Of a stretch of DNA of 64,000 nucleotides, positions 8,146 to 15,412 are shown piece after piece; the first letter of the stretch is position 1; each line of letters opens with the position of its first letter. A program made the translations under genes and the position numbers. The notes below the pieces were generated by a model. That model was given only the letters and a program-made list of their open reading frames with translations, had not been told where the DNA came from and ran no database searches. Where the stretch lies: the NCBI RefSeq assembly GCF_051859565.1, contig NZ_JBHYFK010000001.1:1-64000 (forward strand), written 5' to 3'. The DNA comes from Glycocaulis sp051859565 (GTDB lineage: Bacteria; Pseudomonadota; Alphaproteobacteria; Caulobacterales; Maricaulaceae).

Positions 8146-9899
8146 CTGTCTTCGTCTTCCTCCGCCGTCTCAGCTTCCTCACCCGCATTGATGAGGGTTT
8201 CAAGGTCCACGCCCAGGCGCTCGGCCTCGGCCTCCAGCGCGGCAAGGTCAAACTCGCCATCCTCGGCGAGCGCGTCCTCGACGGCCTCGTCGATGTCCGC
8301 CCCTGCGTCCGCCTCGGCTTCTTCGGGCTCCTCGGCAGGCAGGTCCTCTTCGGAAATCCAGCCAGCGGCCACGCGGGCCTTCATGATGAGGCGTTCAGCG
8401 TCGGCGGCCTCGATATCAAAGCCATCAAGAATGCCCGGCTCACGCACGCGCTCGCCATCGCGGGTTTCGTACCAGCCACGCAGATCGTCCGGCGTCATGC
8501 CGGCCAGATCGTCGACCGTGAACACCTCGTTCTCGCCGAACTTCACCGCCATCGGCAGGGTGACGCCGTCAATCTCCAGAAGCGCGTCGTCCACGCCCAG
8601 CTCCTTGCGGCGGGCATCCTGCTCGGTAGCCCGCTTGTCGAGGAATTCGCGCGCGCGCGTCTGGATTTCTTCAGCCGTTTCATCATCAAAGCCTTCAATG
8701 ACGGCGATTTCATCCAGCTCGACAAAGGCGAGGTCTTCCACATCAGTGAAGCCCTCTGTTGCCAGAAGCTGGGCAATCACCTCGTCCACATCAAGGGCTT
8801 CGATGAAGAGGGCCGTGCGCTCGGTGAACTCTTTCTGGCGGCGCTCGCTCTCTTCAACCTCGGTCAGGATGTCGATCGACCAGCCGGTCAGCTGGCTGGC
8901 AAGGCGCACATTCTGGCCCCGGCGGCCAATGGCCAGCGACAGCTGGTCATCAGGGACCACCACCTCGATGCGCTGGCTTTCCTCGTCCAGCACCACCTTG
9001 GCGACTTCCGCCGGCTGCAGCGCGTTGACGATGAAGGTCGCGGGATCCGGATTCCACGGAATGATGTCGATCTTCTCGCCCGCCAGCTCATTCACCACCG
9101 CCTGGACGCGGCTGCCGCGCATGCCGACGCACGCGCCCACAGGATCGATGGAGCTGTCATTGGAAATGACGGCGATCTTGGCGCGGCTGCCCGGGTCACG
9201 CGCCACGCGGGGAATTTCGATAATGCCTTCATAGACTTCCGGCACTTCCTGCGCGAACAGGGCGGCCATGAAGTCCGGGTGTGCGCGCGACAGGAATATC
9301 TGCGGCCCGCGCACTTCGGTGCGCACATCGTAGATATAGGCGCGCACGCGGTCATTGGGCTGCAGCGCCTCGCGCGGAATCGCGTCATTGCGCCGGATAA
9401 TGCCTTCGGCCTTGCCCAGATCGATAATCGCATTGCCGTATTCGACGCGCTTGACGATGCCGTTGATGATCTCGCCGATACGGTCCTTGTACTCTTCGTA
9501 CTGACGCTCGCGCTCGGCCTCGCGCACTTTCTGCGTGATCACCTGCTTGGCGGTCTGCGAAGCGACGCGGCCAAACTCGATCGGCGGCAGCTCTTCCTCG
9601 AACACGGTGCCGATCTCGGCATTCGGGTCCATTTTCTTAGCTTCTTCCAGGCTGATTTCCTGGGAGTCGTTCTCGACTTCCTCAACCACTGTGGTGTGGC
9701 GGGTCAGCTTCATCTCGCCGGTCTTGGGATGGATCGAGCAGCGTATGTCCAGCTCGCTGCCATAGCGCGAGCGCGCCGCTTTCTGGATCGCTTCCTCGAT
9801 TGCGGCGAGCACCAGCGGCTCGTCAATCATCTTTTCCTGCGCAACCGCGCGGGCAATCTGCAGAAGTTCCAGCCTGTTGGCGCTGACCCCGATGGCCAT
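8142..9899 (-). CDS. nusA: Transcription termination/antitermination factor NusA
   Basis: NusA binds RNA polymerase and modulates pausing, termination and antitermination. The 585-residue protein shows the N-terminal polymerase-binding domain (1-130), an S1 domain (about 135-200, GIVKRVEYGNAIIDLG), and two KH domains (about 230-345, with DPVGACVGMRGSRVQAVV and AIGRRGQNVRLASQLTGW). A C-terminal pair of helix-hairpin-helix acidic repeats follows, then a very acidic tail rich in Glu/Asp/Ala. It lies 13 bases after rimP and overlaps ylxR by four bases, so rimP-nusA-ylxR form one transcription unit. Confidence 0.98.
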   Translation of the reverse strand: MAIGVSANRLELLQIARAVAQEKMIDEPLVLAAIEEAIQKAARSRYGSELDIRCSIHPKTGEMKLTRHTTVVEEVENDSQEISLEEAKKMDPNAEIGTVFEEELPPIEFGRVASQTAKQVITQKVREAERERQYEEYKDRIGEIINGIVKRVEYGNAIIDLGKAEGIIRRNDAIPREALQPNDRVRAYIYDVRTEVRGPQIFLSRAHPDFMAALFAQEVPEVYEGIIEIPRVARDPGSRAKIAVISNDSSIDPVGACVGMRGSRVQAVVNELAGEKIDIIPWNPDPATFIVNALQPAEVAKVVLDEESQRIEVVVPDDQLSLAIGRRGQNVRLASQLTGWSIDILTEVEESERRQKEFTERTALFIEALDVDEVIAQLLATEGFTDVEDLAFVELDEIAVIEGFDDETAEEIQTRAREFLDKRATEQDARRKELGVDDALLEIDGVTLPMAVKFGENEVFTVDDLAGMTPDDLRGWYETRDGERVREPGILDGFDIEAADAERLIMKARVAAGWISEEDLPAEEPEEAEADAGADIDEAVEDALAEDGEFDLAALEAEAERLGVDLETLINAGEEAETAEEDEDR

Positions 9900-9912
9900 G
9901 ATGAGTATCCTG

Positions 9913-10497
9913 TTATCTGTTGGTCTTTGAGGTTTTGTCGGTTTGGGTGTCGTCAGTCACGGTTTCGGCCCCGTCTGTCCAGACCGGGGCTTCCCCGCCG
10001 CGCCCTTTTAGGGACTCGGCGATCAGCGCATCGGTCAGCACAAGGCGGGCCTCGGCAATCCATTCAAACGGCAACATGGCCGTCTCTTCCTCGCCCTCGA
10101 GGTCGATCAGCACGTTTTCGCCCTCGATCCCGGCCAGAATGCCCCGGAAGCGCTTGCGGTTCTCTACCAGCCGGTCGAGCTCGATCTTGGCTTCAAACCC
10201 CTCCCAGCGTTCAAAATGGGCGAGCATGGTCAGCGGGCGGTCAATGCCGGGCGAGGAGACTTCCAGCACATATTCGCCCGAAATCGGATCGTTTGTTTCA
10301 AACACTTCGGACAGGGCGCGCGACAGCTTCGCGCAATCTTCCACATCCATCGTGCCGTCGGCCTTTTCCGCCATGATCTGCACGGTCTGGCGCTTGCCCG
10401 ACAACACGCGGATGCGCACGATCTCATAGCCGATCGCGTCAGCGACCGGGTCCGCGAGCGCGGCAATGATCTCGTCCTGGCGGTTGCGTGTTCTCAA
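9913..10497 (-). CDS. rimP: Ribosome maturation factor RimP, likely TTG start
   Basis: RimP is required for 30S maturation. From the TTG at 10497 the protein is 194 residues and opens MRTRNRQDEIIAALADPVADA. The family core follows (GYEIVRIRVL, MDVEDCAKLSRALSEVFE and YVLEVSSPGIDRPL). I prefer TTG because GGAG lies seven bases upstream. A longer frame reaches an ATG at 10656, but its extra 53 residues look nothing like RimP and would run through the leader hairpin. A C-terminal extension (about 160-194, acidic and Thr-rich) is a little longer than usual. It is the first gene of the nusA operon. Confidence 0.88.
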   Translation of the reverse strand: MRTRNRQDEIIAALADPVADAIGYEIVRIRVLSGKRQTVQIMAEKADGTMDVEDCAKLSRALSEVFETNDPISGEYVLEVSSPGIDRPLTMLAHFERWEGFEAKIELDRLVENRKRFRGILAGIEGENVLIDLEGEEETAMLPFEWIAEARLVLTDALIAESLKGRGGEAPVWTDGAETVTDDTQTDKTSKTNR

Positions 10498-10537
10498 AGA
10501 GGGCTCCGAAGCGGCAAACTGGCCAAAAAAGGCAATG

Positions 10538-10566
10538 AAAAAGGCGGCCCCCGATGAGAGCCGCCC
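10538..10566 (-). terminator. Terminator-like hairpin in the rimP leader (candidate attenuator)
   Basis: On the minus strand GGCGGC (10565-10560) can pair with GCCGCC (10548-10543) across an 11-base loop. Five T residues (10542-10538) follow directly, the layout of an intrinsic terminator. It lies about 40 bases upstream of the proposed rimP start, and no minus-strand gene precedes it. A second small hairpin (GTGCC/GGCAC, 10571-10584) is immediately upstream. Confidence 0.6.
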
Positions 10567-10679
10567 GATAGTGCCATCCGGCACATCGAACCTGATGAGC
10601 GCGCTTATACGCCTGTTGGCTGCACATTGCAATGGGGCGGGGCCTTGACCCTCCACCCGGCGCAGGGCGCTAATGGGCC

Positions 10680-11222
10680 ATGGCCTTACGTGTCTTTGCC
10701 GCCCTGCCTGTGCCGGAGGAAATCGCCGAGCGGGTAAGCCCGCTCCTCAAAGGCGTGCCCGGCGCGAAATGGCGCCCGGAGGAAAACTTCCACATCACCC
10801 TCGCCTTCTATGGCGAATGGCCCGAAGACATGATCGCAGAGCTCGATCACGAGCTGTCCCTCATACGCATTGCCCCGTTCGAGCTGCGCCTGAAAGGCAC
10901 TGGCCATTTTGGCAAGGCGAGCCCGCATGCGCTGTGGCTGGGTGTGGATGGCGGCGAACCGCTCGAACGCCTTGCCCGTCAGTGTCACCGCGCCGGGGTG
11001 AAGGCCGGGATGGACATGGAAAAGCGCAATTACACGCCGCACCTGACGGTCGCTTATCTCAACATGGCCGAGATAGTGCGGGTGCAGAAATTCCAGGAGC
11101 GGCTGAACTTATGGAAGTCGCAGCCCTTTCTGGCCGACCGCTTCCACCTCTATTCCAGCCACAGCCGTAGCCGTGGCCCCAATACCTATGAGATCGAGGC
11201 GGAATATCCGCTGGAGGCGTGA
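10680..11222 (+). CDS. thpR: RNA 2',3'-cyclic phosphodiesterase (2H family)
   Basis: This is a 180-residue member of the 2H phosphoesterase superfamily, formerly called 2'-5' RNA ligase. The two active-site motifs are HITL at His38 and HLTV at His121, each preceded by the usual hydrophobic strand. These enzymes hydrolyse 2',3'-cyclic phosphate ends of RNA. It is divergent from rimP, sharing about 180 bases of upstream DNA, and convergent with the thioesterase gene 7 bases downstream. The length is normal. Confidence 0.92.
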   Translation: MALRVFAALPVPEEIAERVSPLLKGVPGAKWRPEENFHITLAFYGEWPEDMIAELDHELSLIRIAPFELRLKGTGHFGKASPHALWLGVDGGEPLERLARQCHRAGVKAGMDMEKRNYTPHLTVAYLNMAEIVRVQKFQERLNLWKSQPFLADRFHLYSSHSRSRGPNTYEIEAEYPLEA

Positions 11223-11228
11223 GACTTC

Positions 11229-11666
11229 CTAACCCGCCAGCCTCTCCAGCGCCTTGCGCCAGCTTTCGGGCAGGGAAACCGGGCGGCGGGTTTTACGGTC
11301 GACATAGACATGGGTGAAATGGCCCTCGGCAATGGCCTCCTCCCCGCCTTCGTGGAAAATCGCGATCTCGTAGCGCACAGAGGAATTACCCAGCCGCCCC
11401 ACGCGTATCCCCGCCTCCAGCCGGTCGGGGAAGGCCGCCGGCGCGTGATAGCGGCAGCCGGTTTCGACCACGAGGCCGATGGGATCGCCAGCGGCAATGT
11501 CCAGCAATCCTGCCTTCACCAGCCAGCGGTTCACCGCCGTGTCGAAATAGGCGTAATAGGTGACATTGTTGATGTGGCCGTAGACATCATTGTCGGCCCA
11601 GCGCGTCTCGATGCGCTCGAACGCCGCGTAATCGGGCCGCCGCGCAGGCGGTTCACGCCCGCTCAC
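11229..11666 (-). CDS. Acyl-CoA thioesterase (hotdog fold, 4HBT family)
   Basis: This 145-residue single-hotdog-domain protein has the 4HBT signature TRWADNDVYGHINNVTYYAYFD at residues 21-42. The active-site Asp is in the WxDND element. Such enzymes cleave acyl-CoA thioesters; the substrate here is unknown. The start codon overlaps the stop of the upstream iron-containing alcohol dehydrogenase (ATGA at 11663-11666), so the two are translationally coupled and may act in the same pathway. Confidence 0.88.
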   Translation of the reverse strand: MSGREPPARRPDYAAFERIETRWADNDVYGHINNVTYYAYFDTAVNRWLVKAGLLDIAAGDPIGLVVETGCRYHAPAAFPDRLEAGIRVGRLGNSSVRYEIAIFHEGGEEAIAEGHFTHVYVDRKTRRPVSLPESWRKALERLAG

Positions 11667-12802
11667 AGGATTTCCTCATACATGGCAACGATATCACCAT
11701 AGGCCATGGGCCGCGGATTATTGGGCAATAGCCGGTCATTGGCCGCCACATCCTCGGCCATGGCGGGAATATCGTTGTGGCTGATGCCCAGCTGTGAGAG
11801 GCGGCGCTCAATCCCCACCGCATCGGCAATGCGCTCCATTTCCGCGATCAGCCCGGCAGAGCTGGCCTGCAAGCCGATATGACCCGCAATCTCGGCATAG
11901 AGGTTTTCGGCTGCGCTGGCATTGAAGCGCAGAACGGGCGGCAGCACGACCGAGTTGGAAAGCCCGTGCGGCACGTGGAACATGCCGCCCAGCGGATAGG
12001 CCATGGCATGCACCCCGCCCACCGGCGAGTTGGAGAAGGCCTGTCCCGCCAGCATGGCGCCAAGCAGCATGCCGGCCCTTGCCTCGCGGTCCGAACCGTC
12101 CTTGCACACCCGTTCCAGATTGACGTGGAGCATCTTTAGCGCCGCCAGCGCCAGCGCATCAGAGACCGGGTTTTTAAACCGCTTGCCAGTAAAGGCCTCG
12201 ATGGCGTGAACCATGGCATCAATGCCGGTCGCCGCCGTGATATGCTTGGGAAGGCCCAGCGTCAGATCCGCGTCAAGCACCGCCATGTCTCCATAAAGCG
12301 GCGCAGCGGCAATACCGCGCTTGGATGTCGCCCCCGTCGTGATGACGGCCACGCTCGTCACCTCCGAGCCGGTACCGGCCGTGGTGGGAATGAGGATAAG
12401 CGGCAGGCGCGGCCCCTTCACACGGTCCATGCCATACATGTCGGAAAGCGGCTGGTCGGAGCCGAGTAGCAGGGCGACCACCTTGGCAGTGTCCATCGGA
12501 CTGCCGCCGCCAAAGCCGATCACAGCCTCGGCCCCGAATTCGCGCCCCTCGGCCACGGCCTCTTGGATCACGCTCTCAGGCGGGTCGGCCACCACCTTGT
12601 CATACACATGGACCTGAAAACCGTCCGCTTTCAGCCCTTCCAGAGCGCCCTTGAGCAGGCCCAGCCCCATCACACCCTTGTCGGTGACAACCAGCAGGCG
12701 TCTGGCGCCTTTCAGGGCAGGCGCGGCATGGCGGGCCAGTTGAGTAGCTGCGCCGGGCGCGGAAACGATGTGGGGAACAGTTCTGAACTGGAATGGAGTC
12801 AT
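11663..12802 (-). CDS. Iron-containing alcohol dehydrogenase
   Basis: This is a 379-residue group III NAD(P)-dependent alcohol dehydrogenase. The nucleotide-binding motif GGGSPMD is at 98-104. The metal ligands of the family are present at Asp195, His199, His265 and His279 (GIDAMVHAIEAF and GGVHAMAYPLGGMFHVPHG). The length is typical. The substrate cannot be told from sequence. It is coupled to the downstream thioesterase by a four-base overlap. Confidence 0.9.
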   Translation of the reverse strand: MTPFQFRTVPHIVSAPGAATQLARHAAPALKGARRLLVVTDKGVMGLGLLKGALEGLKADGFQVHVYDKVVADPPESVIQEAVAEGREFGAEAVIGFGGGSPMDTAKVVALLLGSDQPLSDMYGMDRVKGPRLPLILIPTTAGTGSEVTSVAVITTGATSKRGIAAAPLYGDMAVLDADLTLGLPKHITAATGIDAMVHAIEAFTGKRFKNPVSDALALAALKMLHVNLERVCKDGSDREARAGMLLGAMLAGQAFSNSPVGGVHAMAYPLGGMFHVPHGLSNSVVLPPVLRFNASAAENLYAEIAGHIGLQASSAGLIAEMERIADAVGIERRLSQLGISHNDIPAMAEDVAANDRLLPNNPRPMAYGDIVAMYEEIL

Positions 12803-12891
12803 GGCGCGGCCCTGATGCTGAACGGTGCGAGTTCAGCAAGGCTGGCCGCTTGAGCCTTTCAGTTCAAGCAGAACGTGAAGTGCAGCGCGCC

Positions 12892-13164
12892 TTAAGCCAC
12901 ACCGATCCGCGGCGGACCGCCATGAGCGGCTTCCGACGGGCCGAAGGCACGGTCCAGAAGATGGGTGGAGTCCTGCGCCAGCTCGATCGCTGCCGACAAA
13001 TGCTCCAGTATCTTCATGTTGTTGCCCATCACGTGCAGGGCTTCGGGCCGCGTGTCCTCGGAGATTTTCGTCGAACGCGTCAGCACTTCGGCGCGCAGCT
13101 GGATGAGAATATCCTCCAGCTTGCGTCCGCCAGGATTGGTTTCGGATACGAGAAAGCGGGTCAT
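12892..13164 (-). CDS. Small conserved protein of unknown function
   Basis: I do not recognise this 90-residue protein. It looks soluble and mostly helical, with no signal peptide or membrane segment. It starts MTRFLVSETNPGGRKLEDILIQ and has a central stretch with heptad character (HVMGNNMKILEHLSAAIELAQ). A good ribosome-binding site (GGAGG) precedes the ATG at 13164, which supports its being a real gene. It is divergent from phhB. It could be a regulatory or adaptor protein, but nothing proves that. Confidence 0.7.
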   Translation of the reverse strand: MTRFLVSETNPGGRKLEDILIQLRAEVLTRSTKISEDTRPEALHVMGNNMKILEHLSAAIELAQDSTHLLDRAFGPSEAAHGGPPRIGVA

Positions 13165-13247
13165 GTCTGCCGCCTCCTTTCTTGTTTCACCGGAACCGAC
13201 TATGCCAGCGATGAGTCTTTTTTGTGTAAACGGCGAAGGAGCGATAA

Positions 13248-13538
13248 ATGGCCCCGCAGAAAATTGGCGCTGATGCCGCCCTGAAGCAGGTGGACGGCTG
13301 GACGAAGGCGCAAGGATCGCGAGACGCCATCACGCGCACGGTGAAATTCGATGATTTCAACGCGGCGTTCGGCTTCATGACGCGCGTCGCCCTGAAAGCC
13401 GACAAGATGGACCATCATCCTGAATGGTTCAATGTTTACAACAAGGTGGAAATCGTTCTGACGACGCATGATTGCGACGGGGTCAGCGCGCTGGACGTCG
13501 AAATGGCCAGATTCATCAATGAAGCCGCTTCCGCCTGA
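13248..13538 (+). CDS. phhB: Pterin-4a-carbinolamine dehydratase
   Basis: The enzyme dehydrates 4a-hydroxytetrahydrobiopterin to regenerate the cofactor of phenylalanine hydroxylase. The 96-residue protein has the active-site signature DKMDHHPEW (His56, His57) and the second motif LTTHDCDGVSALD (His74). Length and layout fit the family. An AAGGAG ribosome-binding site precedes the ATG. No phenylalanine hydroxylase gene is present nearby, so it may serve a partner elsewhere or act in molybdopterin-related chemistry. Confidence 0.93.
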   Translation: MAPQKIGADAALKQVDGWTKAQGSRDAITRTVKFDDFNAAFGFMTRVALKADKMDHHPEWFNVYNKVEIVLTTHDCDGVSALDVEMARFINEAASA

Positions 13539-13550
13539 GCCGGGCTTTGG

Positions 13551-13565
13551 TTAAGCTCCCGTTAA
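13551..13565 (+). promoter_or_regulatory. CtrA box (TTAA-N7-TTAA)
   Basis: The sequence TTAAGCTCCCGTTAA is a perfect match to the CtrA consensus of Caulobacter relatives, and it is followed by CCAT (a TTAACCAT half-site). TTAA is rare in this GC-rich window, so a chance match is unlikely. It lies 70 bases upstream of the small secreted protein gene at 13636 and just after phhB. Confidence 0.7.
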
Positions 13566-13575
13566 CCATGCCGGG

Positions 13576-13595
13576 ACGGGGCCAGACGGCCCCGT
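13576..13595 (+). terminator. GC-rich hairpin after phhB
   Basis: ACGGGGCC and GGCCCCGT form a perfect 8-bp stem with a 4-base loop 37 bases after the phhB stop. Only a weak T-rich stretch follows (TTGTC), so its strength as a terminator is uncertain. Confidence 0.45.
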
Positions 13596-13635
13596 TGTCA
13601 CAACAGGGCATGGGCAATCGAAGGGAGATGTATTC

Positions 13636-13959
13636 ATGCTGACCATGCTTGCTGCCAGCCTTGCGCTGTTTGGCGCGGACGATCATGGCGCGTCTGTTGA
13701 TGCGCTGCTTGAACATGCGCTTCAGGTCCAGTCCGACAGCGTCACCTACACGGTGATGCTGAACGAGGACGGCACCTATTCCAGCGATGTCGGCATTTCC
13801 GGCACCTGGGAGGTTCAGGGCGGCGAACTGTGTACCAGCCGCGCGAGCGGCGAAACCAATTGCCAGCCCATTCAGGAGGGCTTGAGCCTCGGTGATAGCT
13901 GGGAAGGCGAGAATACCGCCGGCGAGACCGTCACCTTCACCATCGTGCCGCGCGGCTGA
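13636..13959 (+). CDS. Small secreted protein of unknown function
   Basis: This 107-residue protein begins with a short hydrophobic stretch (MLTMLAASLALFGA) that may be a signal peptide. A beta-rich domain follows, containing TYTVMLNEDGTYSSDVG, ISGTWEVQGGELCTS and a second Cys near residue 76. The pattern of an extractable Thr/Gly-rich sandwich with one Cys pair suggests a periplasmic protein. No family is recognised with confidence. GGAGAT precedes the ATG, and a CtrA box lies 70 bases upstream, hinting at cell-cycle control. Confidence 0.7.
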   Translation: MLTMLAASLALFGADDHGASVDALLEHALQVQSDSVTYTVMLNEDGTYSSDVGISGTWEVQGGELCTSRASGETNCQPIQEGLSLGDSWEGENTAGETVTFTIVPRG

Positions 13960-13980
13960 CGGGCGCGGCAGGGTACGGGC

Positions 13981-14406
13981 CTATGGCTCGTGCAGCGCAA
14001 TCGAACGGATAAGGACCTCGGCGCCGCGTGCGCCGAGCGTCCTGTCGGTCGATTGCTGCAACAGACGTGTGATACGGACGAAGTCGGGCACATCGCCTGC
14101 CCGGTAGCCAAGCCCGCCATAGCTGGTCAGCGCCGTGACATAGCCATCGCGCAGGCGAAGCGTGCTGGCGCGCGCCTGCTCGCGCAGGGCCTCGTCGGGA
14201 ATATCCAGCGAGAACTGGACCTCCAGCACACCCCCCATATAGGCGCCGGCACGCACCGAAGCCGAAACCGGCTCCATACGCACATAGCTTGACGATGTGG
14301 ACAGCACCCGGTCAGAGACGGGCGCAGCCGTTTCCTCAGCCGGCGGCGGCGGACCGGCAAGCGCAAGGGCGGCAGCCGCCAGAAGGGTTGCAAACAGGGT
14401 TTCCAT
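13981..14406 (-). CDS. Secreted FliL-like protein
   Basis: This 141-residue protein has an N-terminal hydrophobic signal (LFATLLAAAALALAG). Its body (GGVLEVQFSLDIPDEA, LRLRDGYVTALTSYGG, DFVRITRLLQQSTDRTLG) resembles the periplasmic SPFH-like fold of FliL-type proteins. That assignment is from pattern only. No other flagellar gene is present in the window. It lies 50 bases downstream of the TPR gene of the Nfr-like operon on the same strand, so it could be its last member. Confidence 0.65.
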   Translation of the reverse strand: METLFATLLAAAALALAGPPPPAEETAAPVSDRVLSTSSSYVRMEPVSASVRAGAYMGGVLEVQFSLDIPDEALREQARASTLRLRDGYVTALTSYGGLGYRAGDVPDFVRITRLLQQSTDRTLGARGAEVLIRSIALHEP

Positions 14407-14456
14407 GACAGGGATATTAGCCCGTCATGCGTAAACAAGCGGTTGGCGAGACGCGG

Positions 14457-15311
14457 CTAGAAATCAGCGCTGAGGCGAGACAGTTCCGGGTCGAGGCTGA
14501 CGGCCTGGCGGTAATAATCGCGCGCGCTGGCGGTTTCACCACTGGCCCGGCTGGCATAGGCCAGCGAGACAAGGATATTGGCATTATCCGGCGCACCCTC
14601 ATGGGCCAGCACCAGCGCATGGGCCGCTGAACGGTGCATGCCAAGCGCCGTCATCACCACGCCCTGTTCATAGCGCCGCCACGGCGTGTCTTCTGCGGCA
14701 ATCGCCTGGTCGATATGCGACAGGGCTTCACGGTTACGCCCGGCCAGGCGCGCATGGCTTGCCTGCTCGTCATGCCAGATGGCTGCAAATTGCGCTGGTA
14801 AAGCCCCGGGGCTCAGGCTGGCAAGCCCTGCGCGGGCCACATCATGGTCTCCGTCAAGCCGGGCCGCGCGCGCCGCCATCAGCCGGTCCTGTGCAGCGCC
14901 CGACAGCGCCGCTGCATCACGCCATGCCTGGCGCGTGCCCGACCGGTCACCAGCCGCTTCAGCGCGATAGCCATAGCTGCGCAGGGCAAAAAGCTGCTCA
15001 TCAAGGGTGAGTGTGTGGCGCTCGGCCAGTACGGCCTGCAGCGCCGTCACCGCCCGGTCATGGTCCCCAGCTTCGATGGCGCAAGTGGCGGCTGCCAGCC
15101 AGTCGCGCACATTTCCGCTGGAACGGGCAAGTTCGGCAAAGGCGCTGTGCGCGGCGCGGCACTGCCCGCTTCCGGCCAGCGCATAGGCGCGCTCGCGCAA
15201 GGCATAATCCTCTGCAACCCGTCCCGATACTGAAAGGCCAGCCGCCACAAGAACCGCGCCGAGCGCAGTCTTGATAACACTGCCTGCCTGTATGGAAGCG
15301 AGAAGCGCCAT
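14457..15311 (-). CDS. Periplasmic TPR protein, paralogue of the NfrA-like TPR region
   Basis: From the ATG at 15311 (AGGCAGGGC just upstream) the protein is 284 residues. It has one N-terminal hydrophobic helix (GSVIKTALGAVLVAAGLSV) followed by about six TPR-like helical repeats. The repeats align along most of their length with the N-terminal half of the neighbouring NfrA-like protein: LFALRSYGYRAEAAGD here matches LYVLRSIGFQAEAAGD there, and RLMAARAARLDGDHDVARA matches RLRAARALRLAGEEGAARA. It therefore arose by duplication and lacks the outer-membrane barrel. It probably sits in the periplasm and binds the exported polymer or the assembly. Confidence 0.85.
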   Translation of the reverse strand: MALLASIQAGSVIKTALGAVLVAAGLSVSGRVAEDYALRERAYALAGSGQCRAAHSAFAELARSSGNVRDWLAAATCAIEAGDHDRAVTALQAVLAERHTLTLDEQLFALRSYGYRAEAAGDRSGTRQAWRDAAALSGAAQDRLMAARAARLDGDHDVARAGLASLSPGALPAQFAAIWHDEQASHARLAGRNREALSHIDQAIAAEDTPWRRYEQGVVMTALGMHRSAAHALVLAHEGAPDNANILVSLAYASRASGETASARDYYRQAVSLDPELSRLSADF

Positions 15312-15412
15312 GCCCTGCCTGTGCCAATAACCATACCAGGGCAAGGTTTATACGCCTGGCGGCCCTCAGCTTCCAGTTAAATCGGGCATAGGCATTGAGA
15401 TCACGTGAATTG

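Noticed and set aside
8100..10376. 758-codon open frame on the plus strand opposite rimP-nusA
   Set aside because: Antisense shadow of highly GC-biased coding sequence; composition is low-complexity and it lies opposite well-identified genes.
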